From NCBI GenBank assembly GCA_937897495.1, contig CALCBL010000450.1, positions 1 through 6,716 on the forward strand: a DNA stretch of 6,716 nucleotides, read 5' to 3'. This document shows positions 4,331-6,716 of the stretch, in pieces (position 1 is the first letter of the stretch; each line of letters opens with the position of its first letter). A program made the position numbers and the translations under genes. Under the pieces are notes generated by a model, which saw only the letters and a list, made by a program, of their open reading frames with translations, had not been told where the DNA came from and made no database searches. This DNA comes from an uncultured Burkholderiales bacterium (lineage in GTDB: Bacteria; Pseudomonadota; Gammaproteobacteria; Burkholderiales; Burkholderiaceae_C).

Positions 4331-6716
4331 ATGTCGTGAATCTGGTAGTGGGCGCTAAATCTTCGCGGAGGTATTGGTAACGAGGGATATTGTCGCGCAA
4401 TGTTTTCAAAGGACTAGAGCCAACACGGGCCAATCCCACAAATTCAAGTTGAAAAAGAATCCGACTGCGTGAGGTGCTTGTTGTGCTTTGAAGGCGCTCA
4501 TAAACTACGCGACCCAGCCAGCAACCTGAGTCGTATTCAAAACCTAGCAAGGTGTCGACCATTTTGCGATCCTTCAAGCTGAAGTTCATGCGTCCAACGC
4601 TGTACCAGCGATCGGCGCCCAAGCCTTGGCCAGGAGCCAGCACCTGCTGGTTGCCAGAAGCCTCGTCATGCTTGGCAAAAGAAAAGTCACGCAAAGGCCA
4701 TTGCCAGCCCACGTCAATTTGCTCGCTTTGATCGCGCGCCAAGCGGTAGGCTGTATTGAAAACACGGTAGGGTGTCGGATTAAAGCGAGTGCTTAGCGTG
4801 GTGCGTGTTGTGCGGTGGGTTTGTGCATCAAATTGCAAGCTTGAGTCGAAGGTCCAGCGGTTGTCCCAACGGACACCCGCACCCAGCAAAATATCACTGT
4901 AGCCAGAGGACACAGGCAACTCGCCTGGCAACCTGACCAGTTGATCCGAGAAGCGATACCGCTGAGCAAAACCAAAGCGCGCCAGCTCTGCGCCCGTGTT
5001 GCTGTCAAAAAATCGGCTGTTCACGCCCAAAGTCACCAAGTTGTTGTCTGCAAGGCGGTCTTGACCCACATACGGATTTTCGGAGTAGACCGTGGTGAGG
5101 TTGAAGTCTGTTGCGCCACTGTCGTAACTGGGCAGTTGGCTTTGATCTTTGTAAGGTGTTCTGACAAAAAAGGCCCGAGGCTCCAGAGTTTGTCTTAAGC
5201 CTCGACCCAAGATTGAAGCGTCTCGCTCATAGACAAGGCCCGTGTCCAAGCTGAAAGTCGGCAGCAAGCGGTTGGCTTCCAATTGACCGTTAGCAAGCGC
5301 TGAGTCCAACTGGTAGCGTGTGGCGTGAAGCTGTATTTTTGGAATCACAAAGCCCCAAGGTTTGAGCCACGGCCGGCTGATTTGGGCGGCTGCAAAGCTG
5401 CGCTGACCATTGCGCAAAATAGAACTCGTGCCACCGGGTATTCGGCTGTAGTCCGCCTCAAAGCGGGTGGTGTCGGCCATGACGCCCACATCAAAACCGT
5501 TGAGATCCCATCTGTTGTAACGTGCCACTATTTGAGGTGAGCGATCGTAAGGCGGCGTGATGGGTGAACTGATGTCTTGCAAAGTCTGAAATTTCAAAAC
5601 CTGGGTCATCATGGAGAGATCACCTTGCGCCCAATGCAGGCTACCAGAGGCAGGCAGCAGACGTTGTGACAGCGACAAGCCGGCTCGGGGGAAATCCCGC
5701 CAGTAGTTGTCGTCGCTGACGCGGTTCAAATTCACATTCAAACCTAAGCGGCCTAAGGTGCTGCTACCGGTTTCAATGCCGCCGGTATGCTGAGTCGAAA
5801 GACCCCAGCGCGATTGTTGGCGCAGGGTGTCGTTGGGCATCAGGTTGAAACGTGTCTGACCTTGGCTGTCAAGCTCTAGGTAGCGAAATTCAGAATCAAA
5901 AGCGACGCCGCGCTTGCTCATGAAAGTCGTTGTCAGTGTGGCATCGCGATTGGGCGCAATGTTCCAATAATAAGGTGAAGAAATCTCAATACCGCTGACG
6001 GTATCAATGCCAACCAGTGGCGACAGCAAGCCCGACTGTCTGGTGCTGTTGAGCGGAAAAGTGAGTGAGGGCGCAGCCAAGATCGGCACATCTTTGAAGC
6101 GAAGTTGCAAGTCCTTGGCTTGAATGGTGTCGTTTTCTTCATTCACTTGAAGGCTGGCCGCTTTGAGCACCCATTCAGGCAGCCAGCTAGGGCCTGGCAA
6201 GCGCGCGCAGGTGGTGTAGGTTGCATTGCGAATGATGGCGCGCTGCTGATCGATGAACTCAATTTCAGAAGCCTTGCCATGGCCGCCACCTTTGAGCAAG
6301 GTGTAGTCAGCTTGCGAAAATTTGCCTTGAAAGGCGTCCGCCTGCAAGATCAAGGAGCTGCCTTGAAATGTATTGCCTTCTCGATTGATTTTGACACCAC
6401 CGGTGGCTTTCAAGGTGTCTTGAGACTGATCGTATTCAATGCGTTGGGCCTTCACAGTCAGGCCTTGCTTGCGCAGCAAAGCATCGCCTTCGATGACCAT
6501 GTCCAGGTCGGGCCGGGCATCAATGCGCTGGCCCGAAATAAACAAGGGCGATTGCTTGCGCTCGACTTCAGAAATTTTTTCTTCTAGGTGAATGCTGTTC
6601 CGAAGAATGACGCCAGGGACGGCGGCAGGCTGACTGAGCGCTGAAGGCCCTTTGGCGGGACTCGCAACTTGGCCCCAGACCGGCGTGAGCCCAAGTAACA
6701 TACAAGCCAAAGGCAG
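4323..6716 (-). CDS. lptD: LPS-assembly protein LptD, outer-membrane translocon (N-terminus outside window)
   Basis: LptD, with the lipoprotein LptE, inserts lipopolysaccharide into the outer leaflet of the outer membrane at the end of the Lpt bridge. The frame runs off the window edge: the last visible codons read L-P-L-A-C-M-L-L-G-L, the hydrophobic core of a signal peptide, so the start is upstream and the TTG at 6710 is probably internal. Residue numbers here count from that TTG. Visible parts are the end of the signal peptide (to about 13-18), the LptA-like periplasmic beta-jellyroll (about 55-215; ISGQRIDARPDLDMVIEG, LLRKQGLTVKAQRIEY, GGVKINREGN) and the large beta-barrel (about 220-760), ending in the FVGLARVGSSPLKTLRDNIP block seen in beta-proteobacterial LptD. 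C168 (TTCARLPGP) and C730 (DSGCWLGRV) are the only cysteines after the signal peptide and probably form the interdomain disulfide. The gene is upstream of, and overlaps, surA, whose product helps fold LptD. Confidence 0.96.
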   Translation of the reverse strand: MPLACMLLGLTPVWGQVASPAKGPSALSQPAAVPGVILRNSIHLEEKISEVERKQSPLFISGQRIDARPDLDMVIEGDALLRKQGLTVKAQRIEYDQSQDTLKATGGVKINREGNTFQGSSLILQADAFQGKFSQADYTLLKGGGHGKASEIEFIDQQRAIIRNATYTTCARLPGPSWLPEWVLKAASLQVNEENDTIQAKDLQLRFKDVPILAAPSLTFPLNSTRQSGLLSPLVGIDTVSGIEISSPYYWNIAPNRDATLTTTFMSKRGVAFDSEFRYLELDSQGQTRFNLMPNDTLRQQSRWGLSTQHTGGIETGSSTLGRLGLNVNLNRVSDDNYWRDFPRAGLSLSQRLLPASGSLHWAQGDLSMMTQVLKFQTLQDISSPITPPYDRSPQIVARYNRWDLNGFDVGVMADTTRFEADYSRIPGGTSSILRNGQRSFAAAQISRPWLKPWGFVIPKIQLHATRYQLDSALANGQLEANRLLPTFSLDTGLVYERDASILGRGLRQTLEPRAFFVRTPYKDQSQLPSYDSGATDFNLTTVYSENPYVGQDRLADNNLVTLGVNSRFFDSNTGAELARFGFAQRYRFSDQLVRLPGELPVSSGYSDILLGAGVRWDNRWTFDSSLQFDAQTHRTTRTTLSTRFNPTPYRVFNTAYRLARDQSEQIDVGWQWPLRDFSFAKHDEASGNQQVLAPGQGLGADRWYSVGRMNFSLKDRKMVDTLLGFEYDSGCWLGRVVYERLQSTTSTSRSRILFQLEFVGLARVGSSPLKTLRDNIPRYQYLREDLAPTTRFTTYD

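Noticed and set aside
6105..6587. 160-residue open frame on the plus strand inside lptD
   Set aside because: It is antisense to a well-supported lptD reading frame, resembles no family I recognise and has no clear ribosome site, so it is a shadow frame.

Overview
The window reads as an ordinary chromosomal segment of a betaproteobacterium, most likely a Burkholderiales/Comamonadaceae relative. This assignment is inferred from the protein sequences (MaeB, RsmA, SurA and LptD with beta-type features), the lptD-surA-rsmA gene order and the moderate base composition. No database search was possible. No mobile element, CRISPR array, tRNA or rRNA is visible.

Plus strand, 1-2140. The window opens inside the 3' part of maeB (NADP-type malic enzyme with its C-terminal phosphotransacetylase-like domain). 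Next comes a two-gene module: a small secreted guanyl-specific ribonuclease of the barnase/RNase Sa (N1/T1) superfamily (993-1397), then a barstar-family inhibitor (1529-2140). The inhibitor is longer than classical barstar, with extra N- and C-terminal segments. The two genes are separated by about 130 nt that hold a perfect 7-bp inverted repeat and a second weak hairpin. The expected logic is an exported RNase plus a cytoplasmic protein that protects the producer from any RNase that folds inside the cell.

Minus strand, 6716-2247. Three tightly packed genes are read right to left: lptD (outer-membrane LPS translocon, 5' end cut by the window edge), surA (periplasmic chaperone/PPIase needed for folding outer-membrane proteins including LptD) and rsmA/ksgA (16S rRNA dimethyladenosine transferase). 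lptD and surA overlap by 8 nt, surA and rsmA by 4 nt (ATGA), so the set looks like one translationally coupled operon. The pdxA gene that sits between surA and rsmA in E. coli is absent here.

The two convergent groups meet at 2141-2246, where a strong symmetric hairpin with A6 and T6 flanks can end transcription from both sides. The RNase/barstar pair is the most interesting accessory-like element. It belongs to a known class, so nothing here is clearly a new kind of system. The less ordinary details are the barstar extensions, the structured RNase-barstar spacer and the Shine-Dalgarno-poor overlaps in the minus-strand operon.
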